In this document: one piece after another, positions 44,928 to 57,190 of the stretch | Layout: each line of letters starts with the position of its first letter | Position numbering within the stretch: the stretch's first letter is position 1 | Assembly (NCBI GenBank): GCA_954871525.1 | Contig: OX940869.1 | Coordinates: 14,873,001 to 14,937,000, forward strand | DNA length: 64,000 nucleotides | Direction: 5' to 3' | DNA from: Parietaria judaica | Lineage: Eukaryota > Streptophyta > Magnoliopsida > Rosales > Urticaceae | Notes under the pieces: model-generated | What the model was told of the DNA's origin: nothing | The model's database searches: none | What the model saw: only the letters and a program-made list of their open reading frames with translations | Made by a program: the position numbers and the translations under genes

Positions 44928-47900
44928 TTAAAAATCAATCATTGCATCAACGTATTCCATTGCCTCTAATCTAACCTCGTCAATTTCGCCTTGTGTGTAC
45001 GATTCCTTCTTCTCAGCCAGCCACTTAATGTCGTGCACAACGATATCTCGCATGTGGCGCATAACGTAATAACCGCACTCAAATCCCCCCGGTTGTTTCG
45101 GAGAATCTCGCGAGTTATAAAACATTGTTTTCGTGCTCCTGTTCATTTGGACTTCTGTGTGAACAAGCTTGAAGTCTTGGAGAGTCCTACAATAATATAC
45201 GTACAACAAACACCAACATAGTTTGAACAATTAATATTTATTAACCGAATAAGCTATCCACCATAACAACGAAAAAACGTAAGAACTTACAGTCTTATGA
45301 CTTCTTTGAGCTCCGAAAATATATCGCCGTTTCTTAAAGGATTAAATATAATCACCCGATCTTTGTAAGGATCGATGATAACGAGAATCCAATGATTATT
45401 TCCACTATTGTAAGGCATCAACATAACATGGTTCTTCTCGCAGTTGTCAAGCGTGGTGTAGAGTTCACGGGCTTGCACTCTTGTATTTTCTGATGTTATG
45501 TAGCTAAAAGGTTCTATAAAACCTATTTTTGTAGTCCTCTCTTCCACGTTCTTATTCATTTTTAGCCAACTACAAATTATACAATAAGTAGTATGAGAAA
45601 ACGACTTATCAAAATATCTTATAAATAACTTAATAAAAGAAATTACAATAATATATAGTAAAAGAAACGTTACCTCATGTAAATCGATATCCATGCTGCG
45701 CCTATTTCTTTGAAACTTATCATATCGTACATATCCAAAAAATCGATCGGGTAAGGTTTCTGATATGTACCTCCATTGTTCTGGATCTGAACATCGATTA
45801 TGTTCTTGGTATTTCGTAGCTTTGCATTGGCGTACTTGGCAATCATCTTAAACGTAGGCAAAATTCCTTCCAACGAAATTTGTTCTTGTGCTTTCATGGT
45901 ACACATGCTTGCATCGTCTTTTGCTGATTTTTTTTCATGATCAGGCCCGTGACTACATCTTGTTAAGCCATTTACAACCAATCTCCTTGGCCAAGCAACA
46001 AAAGTACCTTTCGCATGTTCAACCGTTTCGATCTCAAATGATGGAATTGGCACGGGAGATGTCTTCGATAACACATCAGTAACGGTTACCCGTACATTTT
46101 CCGTGCCTAGTTCTATATTATGAACTGTATTCGTCGGCAGACAGTTCATCTTTACTCGACCTACACCAACTTCGATCTTGCCTCCATCGACTGCGTCTAT
46201 GTAAAGAATGCAATCTTCATCTGATTGTGGCGTCGTGGATCGTGGACGATACGGTTCTTTTTATTTTACCAACGAGTTACTCCTGCGAATACTGTCGGGT
46301 TCAACATCGGTAGATTCTTCACTTTCCACATCATCTTCACTTCCCACATCATATTCACTATCCGAAGCTTTATCGTCTCGATCACTTGGTGCTTCCTCTT
46401 CACTTTCCACAACTTCTTCACTTTCCACATTTGCATCACTTCCCGTAGCTTTTTTACTTCCCGTATATTCTTCACTTCTCGCAGCTTCTTTACTTGTCAT
46501 AGATTCTTCATTTCCCACACCTTCGTGCCCTGCGTTGACCCGATTTCCCGCATTAGAATTAAAGTAATCGCTAGCAGAGCCACTAGCGTCCCCATTATCA
46601 TCATCACTATCCAAATTCACCGTTGATCCATGTCCTTGAATAATCACTTGCGTCAATTTGAGTATATGTCGTTCTAATCTGTCAATTTTGCTCGAGGCGC
46701 TTGAAGTAACTGGAGTACCGAAATATGTAGAGCGTGAGCTATACTTAGATTGTCCTCTAAGCCGACCATCGTGCTCTTTGGTACCTAATGATCTTTGCAG
46801 GAGGTCATTGTCGCCATCGGCTTCCCACACGCCATCTCTTTCTTGTTTTGCTAAATCGTCCTGCGAAAGAGATGTGAAATTTTATATCAATTAACATCAT
46901 AAGGTTCGATGCTCTAACCATTTTCTCAATGAAACTTTCTAATCTTTCATCCTTTCGCGAGCCGTCTGGATTTTTCCGCGTCGCTACGTAAACAAGTGCT
47001 CTGTCAGGCCATGTTCCATGTTTTGCGTACTAACAATAAAGAAACGAATTTGATTAAAAGAAAATTAATTTAAATAAAGTATTAGACCTTATATGAACAT
47101 TTGAAACAAAAGTAAATGTGAATACTAAAAAGAAATGTCTTACATATGCTTGATCATAAACTCGGTATGTGTTCCGTCCCGCTCTAGAGCTGTAATTATT
47201 TTTTGCTCGATTTTCAGTACCTCTTTTAGATTTTTCTTTGAATTCATCGGTTCGTCTATACTCTACAAACTTCTTCCAATGAACGTCAGAGACACTAGTG
47301 TAGTATTTTACTACCGCCGCTGGCCTATCCAAAACGTTTACTGTTTTTTATTTATATATGGACGAACATATGTTGCATACATATCACACCGGAATAGCCT
47401 AGCTGCTTCGCCAACTCTTTTCAGACACGATTTATTAGATCTCTTTGGAAGGTCAAATCCTACTTGAATATCTCGCCACACTCTCTCTTTCACTTGGGCA
47501 TTCTCTTTATCACTCCAAGCTTTAATATCAATCGGAACATGTTCCCTAGCGAGTACGCCCATATAGCTACTTAATTTACTACCCGCCTTGCCCAAAGGTT
47601 GATCTTTCCTGTCAAATCCAACACTTATTTTTTCCCCGGTGCTTCTAACCTTATTAACTAACTTCATCACTGTTGTTTTTCGTTTCCCGTCATCTTCCGG
47701 TGAGAGCTTTTTTCTAGGTCGTTTATTTGAAGAACTAACATCTAACATAACGTTAAAAACCAAATGAATAAATTAGTCAACTACACACTCAACAACTAAT
47801 GTAATTAAAAGTTCTTCAGAATGTTACCCGATGTGCAATTAGGAATTAGGTCGCCCGAAGAAGTTTCAAGTTGTGAAGACGAAGGACGTTTGCTCCCGGA

Positions 47901-48131
47901 TTAAAACTTCGTCTACGAGGATGGAGGAGGTTTCTTTGTGGGAGGCGAAACACGTTTCCAAGTATGTGTATGGTTGTTGCCCGAAGGTGCCGTTGGTTGT
48001 GAAGATGAAACATGTTTTTTGCGTGATTTTGATGTTGACAAACGTTGCTTGCCCGTTGCCGGCATCGATTTTGAAGTTGGCAACGGTTGTGACGATGGCA
48101 TATATTTCTTGCCAATATTAGACGACATGAT
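44928..48131 (-). pseudogene. Transposase_24 plus Ulp1-like protease gene of a CACTA element
   Basis: Multi-exon minus-strand gene in pieces. The start is MSSNIGKKYMPSSQPLPTSK (48131). A Transposase_24-like block follows: VWRDIQVGFDLPKRSNK, WKKFVEYRRTDEFKEKSKRG, NRAKNNYSSRAGRNTYRVYD and KHGTWPDRALVYVATRKNPD. Then come an acidic Ser-rich linker, a block with VHNIELGTENVRVTVTDVL and GTFVAWPRRLVVNG, and a C48 (Ulp1-type) cysteine protease. The protease His is in NNHWILVIIDP and its Cys in QPGGFECGYYVMRHM; the usual Asp position reads FNPL, so the triad may be broken. A frameshift lies near 47340, and intron boundaries are only approximate. In CACTA and Mutator elements such genes accompany the transposase; the exact role is unknown. 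Confidence 0.75.
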
Positions 48132-49830
48132 GACCAATTTGTACCTAGAAAATATATACATCCTCAAAATATTTCATTCGACATTATAAACGATTTATAA
48201 AATAAAAATCCCTAATCACTAATCATCTAACGAAATTTATATGAACAAAGCATCAACATATATGAAAAAAGTATGATCATCAATTATTTGAATTAATTCA
48301 TATAATCGAATTAAATAATATAGAATATTTGGCGTTTAAATTACAGAACTTACTAGCCTCTCCGGTAATCGTCTCCGGCGAAGGTCTCCGGCAAACTTCG
48401 CTAGCGATCGTCTACGGCAAGCTTCTCCAGCGACCATCTCCGGCAATTGACTTTGACGATGAAACAGGGCAGCGAGCGAATGTCACAGTCCTTCAATCGT
48501 AGATAAGGCGTCACAATCTTGAACGTCTCCGGCAAGCGTCTTTGGCCATGAATATGGTAATAAAGAAGGTTAAGGTTATTGGGAGAATGAGGAAGAAGGT
48601 GGAGAGCAGTTTAAATCGAAATTAGGGAAAATGAAAGATAGAATAGGTTTTAGAGGGAAGTTTTCAGAGAAAAATTAAATTTTCGTGCGATAAATTTATT
48701 AAATTGCTTACTTAGCCGCAGCTATTCTACTACCGCCACGGCTAACGAAATACACCAAATTTTTAATCGCATTCATTATCAACTTAGCCCCAGCCATAAA
48801 ACTCCAGCCGCGGCTAAGTTAGGTTTATCACTCCGTTCGCCTAGGCCAATTGAAAACAGTTGCGGCTATTACGAACATATTTTAGTCAGAGAGCACGCCT
48901 CTTTTTGTTTCCAGTATGGCCATGGCTTAAATATTACGGCCCCAGCCCAATTTTGTTCATTATCTCATTCGCCGCGGCTGGATAGTGTATAGCCGCGGCT
49001 ATAACGAACACAATTTATACATGGACGTATTTTTTTGTTTCCAGTATGGCCACGGCTATCTTAGTCAGGCCCCAGCTATATTTGTTCATGTCCTTATAGC
49101 TGCGTCGAAAATAATTTAGCCTAGGCTAACGGGACCCTATAAATTTTCATAACTACTTTTGGTTGTATTTTCAAGATTCACCGTAGCCATATAATTCCGG
49201 CCACGGTGTTAATACAAAATAAACTAAAAAATTAATTATAAAGTATATATATTATTGTTCATTAGCGTGATTACACAAAATTAATAGATTATGAATAACG
49301 TACGTAGAATTGGATATTAACCATTTAATAAATATGATATAAAATCTAATTATTATGAATTATAATCAATTAACCATTTTATTAAATACGATTACTAAAT
49401 TATTTGAATACTTGATTACAAATTTTAATATTATTATTGATTAATAACGTGATTATAAAATTAATTGATGATTAATCATGCATAATATATATGTTTTGAT
49501 TGATGAGATATACTATTTAATGGTCATGATGTATTATATATATGGATTTTCAATTTAATTATCATTATATTTAGTAAAACTAATTATGATATAGTTTGAA
49601 AAGATTAAAATGATTAAAGTTAAGGGTGAAGAGTAAACTTTTTTTACTTACAGTTGCGGCCGTACTACGTTAGCTGCAGCGATATTCTCATTCAGCCTAG
49701 GCCTCAACAATATGGCCTTAGCGTATAAATGTATCTTGCAAAATAAGATATTTTAGCGTAGGTCATAGCTGCGGCCAAAATATTATAGCCACGGCCAGAA
49801 ACGATTACGAAAATTTATTATATTTAGTTG
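48132..49830. repeat. GC-rich repeat block between the two divergent CACTA genes
   Basis: 48330-48470 reads as a minus-strand leader with repeats of GCCGGAGACG/CTTCTCCGGC type. 48690-49810 contains at least ten GCCGCGGCTA, GGCCACGGC or GTTGCGGCTA motifs, the same words as in the left subterminal region. It could be the shared promoter and transposase-binding region of a head-to-head gene pair, or the joined ends of two elements. Confidence 0.55.
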
Positions 49831-50072
49831 AGTGATCGTTTCCCTAATCTATTTTTTCTTCAAAACCTCAAAACCTCTCTGACAAACACCCATTCAGATC
49901 GAAAATTCACTGCTCATAGGATAATATAACGATTTTGTAGTTTTCTTTGGCGGAACAATCTAAGAAAAGTGAAAAAGGTATTTCTTTTATGCAATTATCT
50001 CTTTGGAGTCTTTCTAATGGCCAATTGGGAATTATTAATGTAAATTTCGGGTATTGTTTTAGGATTTTACGA

Positions 50073-50624
50073 ATGGCTTCTCGTGAATGGATGAAGGAAG
50101 ATAAAGACAGTCTCATGTATCACCGCGGGGTTGATGAATTTTGCGATTTTGCCAGGGATCATATGATAACCAAATGTGAATTCGTTATATTGTGTCCATG
50201 TATAAGATGTGGAAATAATCGGCGTTTCAAAGAGCAAATTGTTAGATCACATTTGGTTGCATACGGAATTATGAACTCGTATAAACAATGGTATCATCAT
50301 GGCGAAGTTTTTACACCGATTAAGAAAGACAATGATGATGATGTAGATTGTCTCGATGATATGTTTGGATTGGTTAATCATTGTGAAGATGATTTGTGCG
50401 AAAGGCCAGATTTATATGAAGAGATTTGTAATGATGCTGATGCTGATTTATATGAAGGGTGTGACCGTTACTCGAAATTGTCGTTTATTGTGAAATTGTT
50501 CTATTTGAAGGCTTCGGGTGGTTGGTCAAACTCTAGTTTCAAGTTGTTGTTGGATGAGTTACTAAGTCATCGAACACTAGGCCGAGTTTGTTCATTTGAA
50601 ATCCCCGAACAAAGCCTGACATGA
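50073..50624 (+). pseudogene. TNP2-type CACTA transposase, N-terminal fragment
   Basis: Start MASREWMKEDKDSLMYHRGV. The transposase-associated zinc domain is clear: CPCIRCGNNRRFKEQIVRSH, then LVAYGIMNSYKQWYHHGE. The first TNP2 words follow (LSFIVKLFYLKASGGWSNSS, FKLLLDELL). At about 50575 the match ends and unrelated codons lead to a TGA. The DDE catalytic region is missing, so it is not a working transposase. The upstream in-frame ATG at 49947 is unlikely to be the start, because homology begins at 50073. Confidence 0.8.
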
Positions 50625-50671
50625 TACTGGGGTGTTAAAATCACCCACAGTGCATAAATTCCACATATGTA

Positions 50672-51235
50672 GGGGTTGGCGATTCGGGTTTCGTGTCGTG
50701 TTCGTGCCAGTGCTTAATCATTTTTTACTTATTTTATGTAGATCGAGACCTGACCCATTTATTAATCGTGTTCGAAGATGATACCCATACCCGCCCTATT
50801 TAAATACCGTGTTTATCGTGTCTACTCGTTTAACTCATTTAACATATTCATGTATTTTAAAATGTTAAATTAATTCAATTTATACTCATTTAACTTAATT
50901 TGTTTAATTATATTATTTAAGATTTAAAAAAAAATACTAATATTTGTTTTTATATTCATTAATAGTACGACGTAACAAATAAGTAAAAAACATAAATGTC
51001 ATATATAATAAGTATTAAAGTACTTAATACCATATATATAAAATGCATAAATTCAACCTTTTCTCATTAATCGTGTCTATAATAAGGTCCTATCGTGTTC
51101 GTGTCATTCTTACTCATTATTTAATCGTGTTAATCATGTTCGAAACGGTTGGATCCAGATCAATTTATGGTAGAACCATATCAATCGTGTCGTAACTGTT
51201 TCTTGTTTCTTGTCTGGCCCAAAATTCCCACCCTT
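50672..51235. repeat. Possible hAT-type non-autonomous element
   Basis: Left edge AGGGGTTGGCGATTCGGG and inverted right edge AAGGGTGGGAATTTTGGG are partly alike. The interior repeats TCGTGTCGTGTTCGTG and AATCGTGTTAATCATGTTCG, a composition common in plant hAT MITEs. No clear 8-bp duplication is found. It replaces the missing part of TNP2. Confidence 0.4.
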
Positions 51236-52147
51236 ATCTGTGAAGACCCTAATGTCATTGAGAAAACTTAACGGTATGGACCGCCTAGATATCCACCAAT
51301 GTGGATCTCACCCATCGAATGATCAAATCTCATAAGACATCTTAAAACATTATGTGTTCACACGGGATTAAGATTATTAGGGAAAAAGTCCTTGATGTGT
51401 GATGTTTGATTAAAGTCACAATTGTCATTTCACTTTTATTTTATTAACCATCACTTGTCTAGTTTAATATATTCGTTAATATATCTAAGGCAAACTTGTG
51501 GCGTCCAACTCCCGATGTTACAAAAATCGACATTACAGGCTCCCTTAACAATAGTACCTGAATGCAACTGCCCAGTCGATTCTAAGATTGCAAACTTGTT
51601 CTTTTTAAACCTTCTAAAAGAGAGTGTCTTGTTAAGTCACGACTTAACTTCATTTTTCGCAATCTAGAAGTTTATAGGCATAAATTTATTTGGTCTAAAC
51701 ACGTATTATGAAGAATGCATACTTTTATTCAATTTATTTGTTCAATAATTACATGGACAAATATGTTTTACAAAAAGATCTCTTAATCTCTCATTTGTAG
51801 GCATTATTTCCAACATTGTTGCATATTATTATATTTCGGTTCGAATAGGGTAGGTTGTGCTAATAAAAACATAAATTCAAAATATGATTAAGCTCATATT
51901 TAATAAAAATCATCGATAATATTATACCCAAACAATACTGAAGGCATTATTTGATATGAATGTATTTATTTTGATAGTTTATTTTTGGTGCACCACTTCT
52001 TTGTGATAATTAATAAAAAAAAATAATTTATGAAAATTAAAACTCTCAATATTTTGATATAATAATGATAAATTCTCACCCGTCCTCTCCCAAAAATTAA
52101 CTAACTATGTTGGAGGTTCTTTCAAACATATATCATAATGTCGTAGA
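51236..52147. other. Spacer between the two CACTA-like regions
   Basis: No gene. The stretch 51360-51830 has the look of a decayed LTR (paired short ORFs, ACTTGTGGCGTCCAAC), but no termini or duplication could be found. Confidence 0.45.
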
Positions 52148-54367
52148 CACTACTACAAATAATGCAATACACAACTATTTTTGCACAACATATATAATTT
52201 AATGTTGTTTAAAATAACTTTGCACATCAGTTTTCAGAATAGTGTTGTGTAAAATATTAAAAGGACCATTTTTACAGAACAACATTTTAAAACTGTTGTG
52301 TAATTCCCCGTTGGCCGCGGCCAAAAATAATATCACTACGGCGTGTAAACTTTCCGTAACGTTATTATTAAATCGTTGTAAATTAAGCGTCCTTCGAATT
52401 TGAAAAAAATTAAAAATTTCCTGTCGGCCCCGGCCAGTTATATTCAGCTGCGGCTATTTACATATGCGCAACGATATTGTGCGACGTTGTTTAAGAAGTG
52501 TCTTTTTGTTGTTTTTTAAATGTGTCGCCACGGCCAGTAATTTGTAGCCGCAGCCATATCGGAGTATAAGACTTAAACCTAATTCTTTTTTCTACCGTGC
52601 GCTGTAACTTCGAATTTTACCCTAACTTCTACCACCTCTCGCCGCAGTGAGATCCTTGCCGCCGACTCGAATTCGCCTTCCACCGCCGCAGCGATCCTCC
52701 GTCATCGTTTCCCCACCGGCCTAAAGTATAATTTTGTGATTTTGACTACGATTTTGTATTTGTTATTTGACTTTGTTTTCTATTTGTAGTTTTATTTCGA
52801 GATTTTGATTTCGTATTTACTTTGGGGAATGATTTCGTGATTTATGTTTGGTGTTGTTGAGTAATTTTTGTTTCATGATTTTGGGAAAGTTATTATAAAT
52901 TTTGTAATGTTAATATGTAATCCGAAATTTTGTGCGCATCATGTGTTTGATAAATTGTCAAACTCAATTTTTGTGATCTTTTATTTAATTTGTGTGTTGT
53001 TGATACACTAGATAGAAAAATTAACAAGTTTGATTTTCAAGATCTTTGCCATATATCTTCAAGAGCACCTTCAAATTATCACAAACGTATTGCAAATTTG
53101 TGTGTAACTAAACAAATTGCATAGTTGTTCAATATTGAAATTCGCTTTTTCGAAATTGCATGATTCATGATCATTTTTGTATTGTTACCATTATTCCTTG
53201 TTGGCAATAATTGTACATATGGTGTCTTTTTAAAATGAATTTCGTGTCGTATACAAACCTCACTCGAATTATTTGAAATGAGAACGTTGAAATTCAATGA
53301 CCTCTCTTACAACATATATCGTACATAATTTTCATTGACCATGTGTTAGAATAAAATTGCACTAAAATGAATAAGTTTGTCAAATTCATTATTAATATTG
53401 CCCTCACGTATTCAATCTAAAATTTTTTTTGTAAAAAATTCGAATTGTATTACACTCAATTGCTTGGAATATAGAATATACACATCTTTCGAACTTTATT
53501 CATTGATCGTTTAATTCAATTTACTTGTTAACTCTAAATCAATGCAATCACGTATTTTCATTTAGACTTTTTATATATATGTTTATTTCGTTGCAGTTGA
53601 TAATTTAGGTTGCAATGCCGCCGAAGAAGCAAAAAAGTACCACTTCCCGTGACGGTGCCAGTTCTTCACGGACGACGGCCGGAAAGCAACGACGAGCGCC
53701 ACCACAAACGGAGCATGTCATTGAAGAACCAGTGGTAGAAGAGGAAGAGGAGGAGGATGCGGGAGATTATTATAGAGGTGGAGAATTCTACATGAGTAAA
53801 GATGCTAAAGTGCGCTACAATCAAATGAAGAACCGCTCCTTCGTTATGGAAGGGGATTCGAACTCAACCCGTGCGAGAGGAGTGGTATCGTCGGACGCAT
53901 CCATGAAATAATTGAAGAACAAGGATGGGAAAAGTTCTCGAAACAACCGCAAATTCAAGGAAACTGCACTTTGGCGATCGAATTCTACGCGAACTTGCCG
54001 GATTCCTTAGATAGTGAAATAATCACCTTTCGTGGTGTAAGTTTCAAGATTAATGCCGAAATCATCAACGAGCATTATGGACTGGAAAACATTTTGGAGG
54101 GACGAGATCCCGGTGTAACTTTTTATCGCGGAGAGGAAATTGATTGGAAAGCTGTGGCTCGCGCGACATGCATTAGCCACCCGCAATGGGTGACAAAAAA
54201 CCGCACACGGTATATGGACCCGCGTTATCTTACTCGGCTCGCGAAGGTCCTGGTGTATTTCTGTGCTAACCATCTTTCTCCGACGAAGCACTTTTCTGAG
54301 GTTCACGAAGACGTCATGGCGCCCAGTTATTTCCTCATGACCGGAAAGGTTTTTGATGTCGGAAGGT
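52148..54367 (+). mobile_element. Second CACTA-like element, 5' end (CACTA B)
   Basis: Terminus CACTACTACAAATAATGC at 52148, sharing its first 14 bases with CACTA A. Subterminal words GCACAAC, GTTGTGTAAA, GGCCGCGGCC and CGCAGCC follow to about 52560. A leader rich in GCCGCC/CCACC then precedes the ORF at 53615. The right end is not in the window; a Tat element begins at about 54370-54510. Confidence 0.6.
53615..54367 (+). pseudogene. Plant transposon protein-domain gene, 5' part
   Basis: MPPKKQKSTTSRDGASSSRT starts a basic, low-complexity N-terminus, followed by an acidic EEEEEEDAGDYY stretch. After a one-base frameshift near 53885 the conserved domain begins: GRIHEIIEEQGWEKF, then AIEFYANLPD, ITFRGVSFKINAEIINEHYG, ISHPQWVTKNRTRYMDPRY and LAKVLVYFCANHLSPTKH. 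It reads to GKVFDVGR followed by GT at 54368, a likely splice donor. The FYANL/RG/IN layout is the same as in the SIRE env-like ORF at 28222. Function is unknown. Confidence 0.6.
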
Positions 54368-54513
54368 ATTTTATTCCAAAACTGTTTTTTTTTTTTTTTT
54401 GTGGAAGTACGTCACTTAGTGTGAGGTGCCTTCATTACGCTTTCCCCTTCTTATTTTTTGCCACGTGCGTTTTTATGAAAATTTTCTAAGTAATTTTCAT
54501 TTTTTGCTGGCAG

Positions 54514-55530
54514 CTCGGAGTGTAGGCTAACGACCTGGTCCTCAAATATGATGCCTCGGTCAAAGAGCTCAAGGAGAGGTTGTCTGTCGCCGAGGGGGAG
54601 GAGATCAAGGCCGAACTTGCCTTGAAGAAGGAAGAGTTAGCCTGGGTGAACGCCGAGCTTGAGGAGAGCTCCAGGAAGCTGGCGCTGAGGAACAAGGAGA
54701 TCCTTGAGCTGAAGCGCTATATCGGGGTTAGAGACCACAAGATTAAGGCCCTAGAGATCACCGAGATGTACCTTCGGGAGAAGCTCGTTAATGCCTCTGC
54801 CTTGGTCTCCGAGGATCAGGTGAACGAGAACAAGGCGATCGGGATGCTCACCGCCTCCGACGCAGCGTTGGGCCGGGCTGAGAATAGCCTGAAGGAGTTC
54901 CGTGATGAGCTGATCACGCTAAAAGTGGAGCAGAGCTATACCCTTGAGGCGTTGACTCAAGCCCGGGCAGAAGCATCTGCGGAGAAGGAGGCGGCCAAGG
55001 CTGTTCGGCGCAAGTATCGCAAGCACGTGCAGCAAAGGGACGCTGTGATTGCTCACTAGAAGGAAGTTGCCTATGAGACCAAGATCCTACACCAGGTTCA
55101 AGGTAACGTTTCCTTCATCGGTGAGATTCTTGAGGGCAAGATCGCCGACTTCCAGAGCGAGCTGGAAGTCCTCACGGAGGATAGGTCCGAGTATGAAGAC
55201 CGCCTAGCCGGGAAGCCGGCACCCGTGGTGGACTCTCCAGTTCTCTCCCCAGAGCCCGAGCTGATAGAGAATGCTAGTGTTGCAGATCAGGAGGTCCAGG
55301 TGGGTCGCATGTCCAGTACCGAGTCGAGCCCAAATGTGGTGATCCTATCCGGGGTGAACCCCGGTGAAAATACTCCTGCCGAGCCGAACTTGTCTGCGCC
55401 GACCCAGACCGAGCCCTAAATGACCCCTTCTGAGGACATCCCGACCGAGCTGACCGTTCCTCCCCCGACTGAGCCGACGACAATCGAGCAGAACCCGACC
55501 GACTCGATCCCGCAGGAAGAGACCTCTTAA
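54514..55530 (+). pseudogene. Antisense additional ORF of Tat copy 2, coiled-coil protein
   Basis: A plus-strand frame runs opposite to the Tat pol genes and lies just beyond their 3' end (pol stop at 55827). From a likely splice acceptor (CAG at 54511-54513) it reads NDLVLKYDASVKELKERL, then about 190 residues of Glu/Lys/Leu-rich heptads (LALKKEELAWVNAELEE, LKRYIGVRDHKIKALEI). A Pro/Thr/Glu-rich tail follows (VDSPVLSPEPELIENAS). Stops break it at 54523, 55057, 55417 and 55528; the first three could each be a single C-to-T change of CAA/CAG/CGA-type codons. Additional antisense ORFs are known in Tat-lineage elements. Its N-terminal exon(s) are missing. Confidence 0.6.
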
Positions 55531-55826
55531 GACGTCGCCTAGAGAAGGCGCCTATCTACGAGCTTTTGCTCTTTTTCTTTTAATAAGTTTCGAACAACGT
55601 TTCTGCCCATGGTCGCGTGATACAGTCCACCGGGTAGTCCTTTGATCTATCGCGTGTTCGAGTAAGAGCTCCTGGGGACAAAGTTTGATGCCCGAGTAGA
55701 ATAGGGTATGATACCCGGGCAAGTATGTAACTTGCGTCGTAGAGGCATGGTGCCCGGTTAAGTATGTACCCCACTCTCTGGGGATCAAGCCATTACGTAG
55801 TTCATGGGAAGTCAATCTCTGACCTT

Positions 55827-57190
55827 TTAGGTGTAGTATTTTCTTAGGTGCATAGTATTCCAGCTCCGGAGGATCCTTGAACCGTCCGGGGTTGCTAGTT
55901 TGTATACACCAGGTTTTACTACTTTGGTAACGATATAGGGCCCTTCCCAGTTAGCCCCCAATTTACCGGCATTGGGTTCGGCTGTGTTCTGGAAGACCCG
56001 CCTGAGGACCAGTTCCCCGGTGATGAACTTGTGATGCCTAACTTTTGAATTGTAGTACTTAGCTATCGAGTTTTGATAGTTCTTAATTCGAATTAGGGCT
56101 TGTTTGCGTCGTTCATCTGTGTGGTCCAGCTGGTCTTCTCTCATTTCATCGTTGAGTTCCGCGTTGACGGGAGCGTACTCCCTTCTGAGATTGGGGGTCT
56201 CGATCTCGGCTGGTATGACTGCTTCGGTGTCATACACCATCGAGAAGGGAGTCTCCCCCGTTGCTCTTCGCGGTGTGGTCCTATATGACCAAAGGACGCC
56301 GACGAGTTCGTCCGCCCATTGGCCTTTCTTGGTATCGAGTCTCTTCTTGATACCATCCAAAATGGTTCGGTTAGAAATCTCTTCTTGGTCGTTTCCTTGT
56401 GGATATCTTGGGGTGGATGTGTTCAAGGAAATCTTCCAGTTGTAGCAGATATTCTGGAATCTATTTGACACAAATCGGGGTCCGTTGTCAGCGATGATTT
56501 CCTTGGGCAATCCGAAACGACTTATAATGTTTTTTCATGCATAGTGTTCAACATCTGAGTCTTTGATGTTGGCGTAGGATTCAGCTTCTACCCATTTCGA
56601 AAAATAATCCGTCACGACCAGCAGGAATCTTTTCCCGACTGGTGCCAGGGGGAAAGGTCCCACAATATCCATGGACCATTTCATGAATGGGTAGGGTACC
56701 AAGACTGATGAAAACTTCTCTGCCAGGCAAAGTATGGCCGGCGAATGACGCTGACATTTGTCGCATCACTTAGCGTGGGCCTCTGTGTCGGCCAACATGG
56801 TCGGCCAGACGAAACCCTGAGGGTTTTGCCTTGTTGGAGAGTGATCTCCCGCCGGAATGGTTTCCGTATTCTCCGTCATGGATCTCTTGTAGCACTACTT
56901 TAGCTTCGGCCTTTCCTAAGCACCTTAGGTAGGGTCCGGAGTAACTTAGTTTGTACAATTTTTCGTTTATCAGACAGATACTAGCGCTCTGAATGCGGAG
57001 CTTCCGGGCCTTCTGCTTATCCTGGGGATTTTCTCCTGTCAGGATATAATTCAGGATGGGAGTTCTCCAGTCTTCCATGCCTGTTCGGATATTGTGGACG
57101 TGTAGACTTACACTAGGTTCGTCAATTACTTCCACATGAATTATCCTCTTTGCGTCGGTGTCCGAAATGGATGCCAGTCCGGCCAGTGCA
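55827..57190 (-). pseudogene. Tat copy 2 integrase
   Basis: N-terminal zinc module LQEIHDGEYGNHSGGRSLSN leads, after frameshifts and stops between 56510 and 56830, to IIADNGPRFVSNRF (catalytic Asp), PQGNDQEEISNRTILDG (Glu position), GETPFSMVYDTEAVIPAE and the GPY word NWEGPYIV. It ends TMHLRKYYT. The first catalytic Asp region is in a disrupted frame. It is not functional. Confidence 0.82.

Larger units (their letters stand above)
44193..50580. mobile_element. CACTA-type element remnant (CACTA A), right end missing
   Basis: It begins with a CACTA terminus, CACTACTACAAATAGTAGC, followed by about 580 bp of short GCCGCGGC and GCACAAC motifs as expected of CACTA subterminal repeats. Inside are a minus-strand Transposase_24/Ulp1 gene and a plus-strand TNP2 gene fragment. 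TNP2 breaks off at about 50575, and no inverted terminus is found to its right, so the element is truncated there. Treating the two genes as one element is inference. Confidence 0.6.

Noticed and set aside
51360..51830. Possible decayed copia LTR
   Set aside because: The look is suggestive, but no TG/CA termini, duplication or internal region could be fixed, so it is not annotated as an element.
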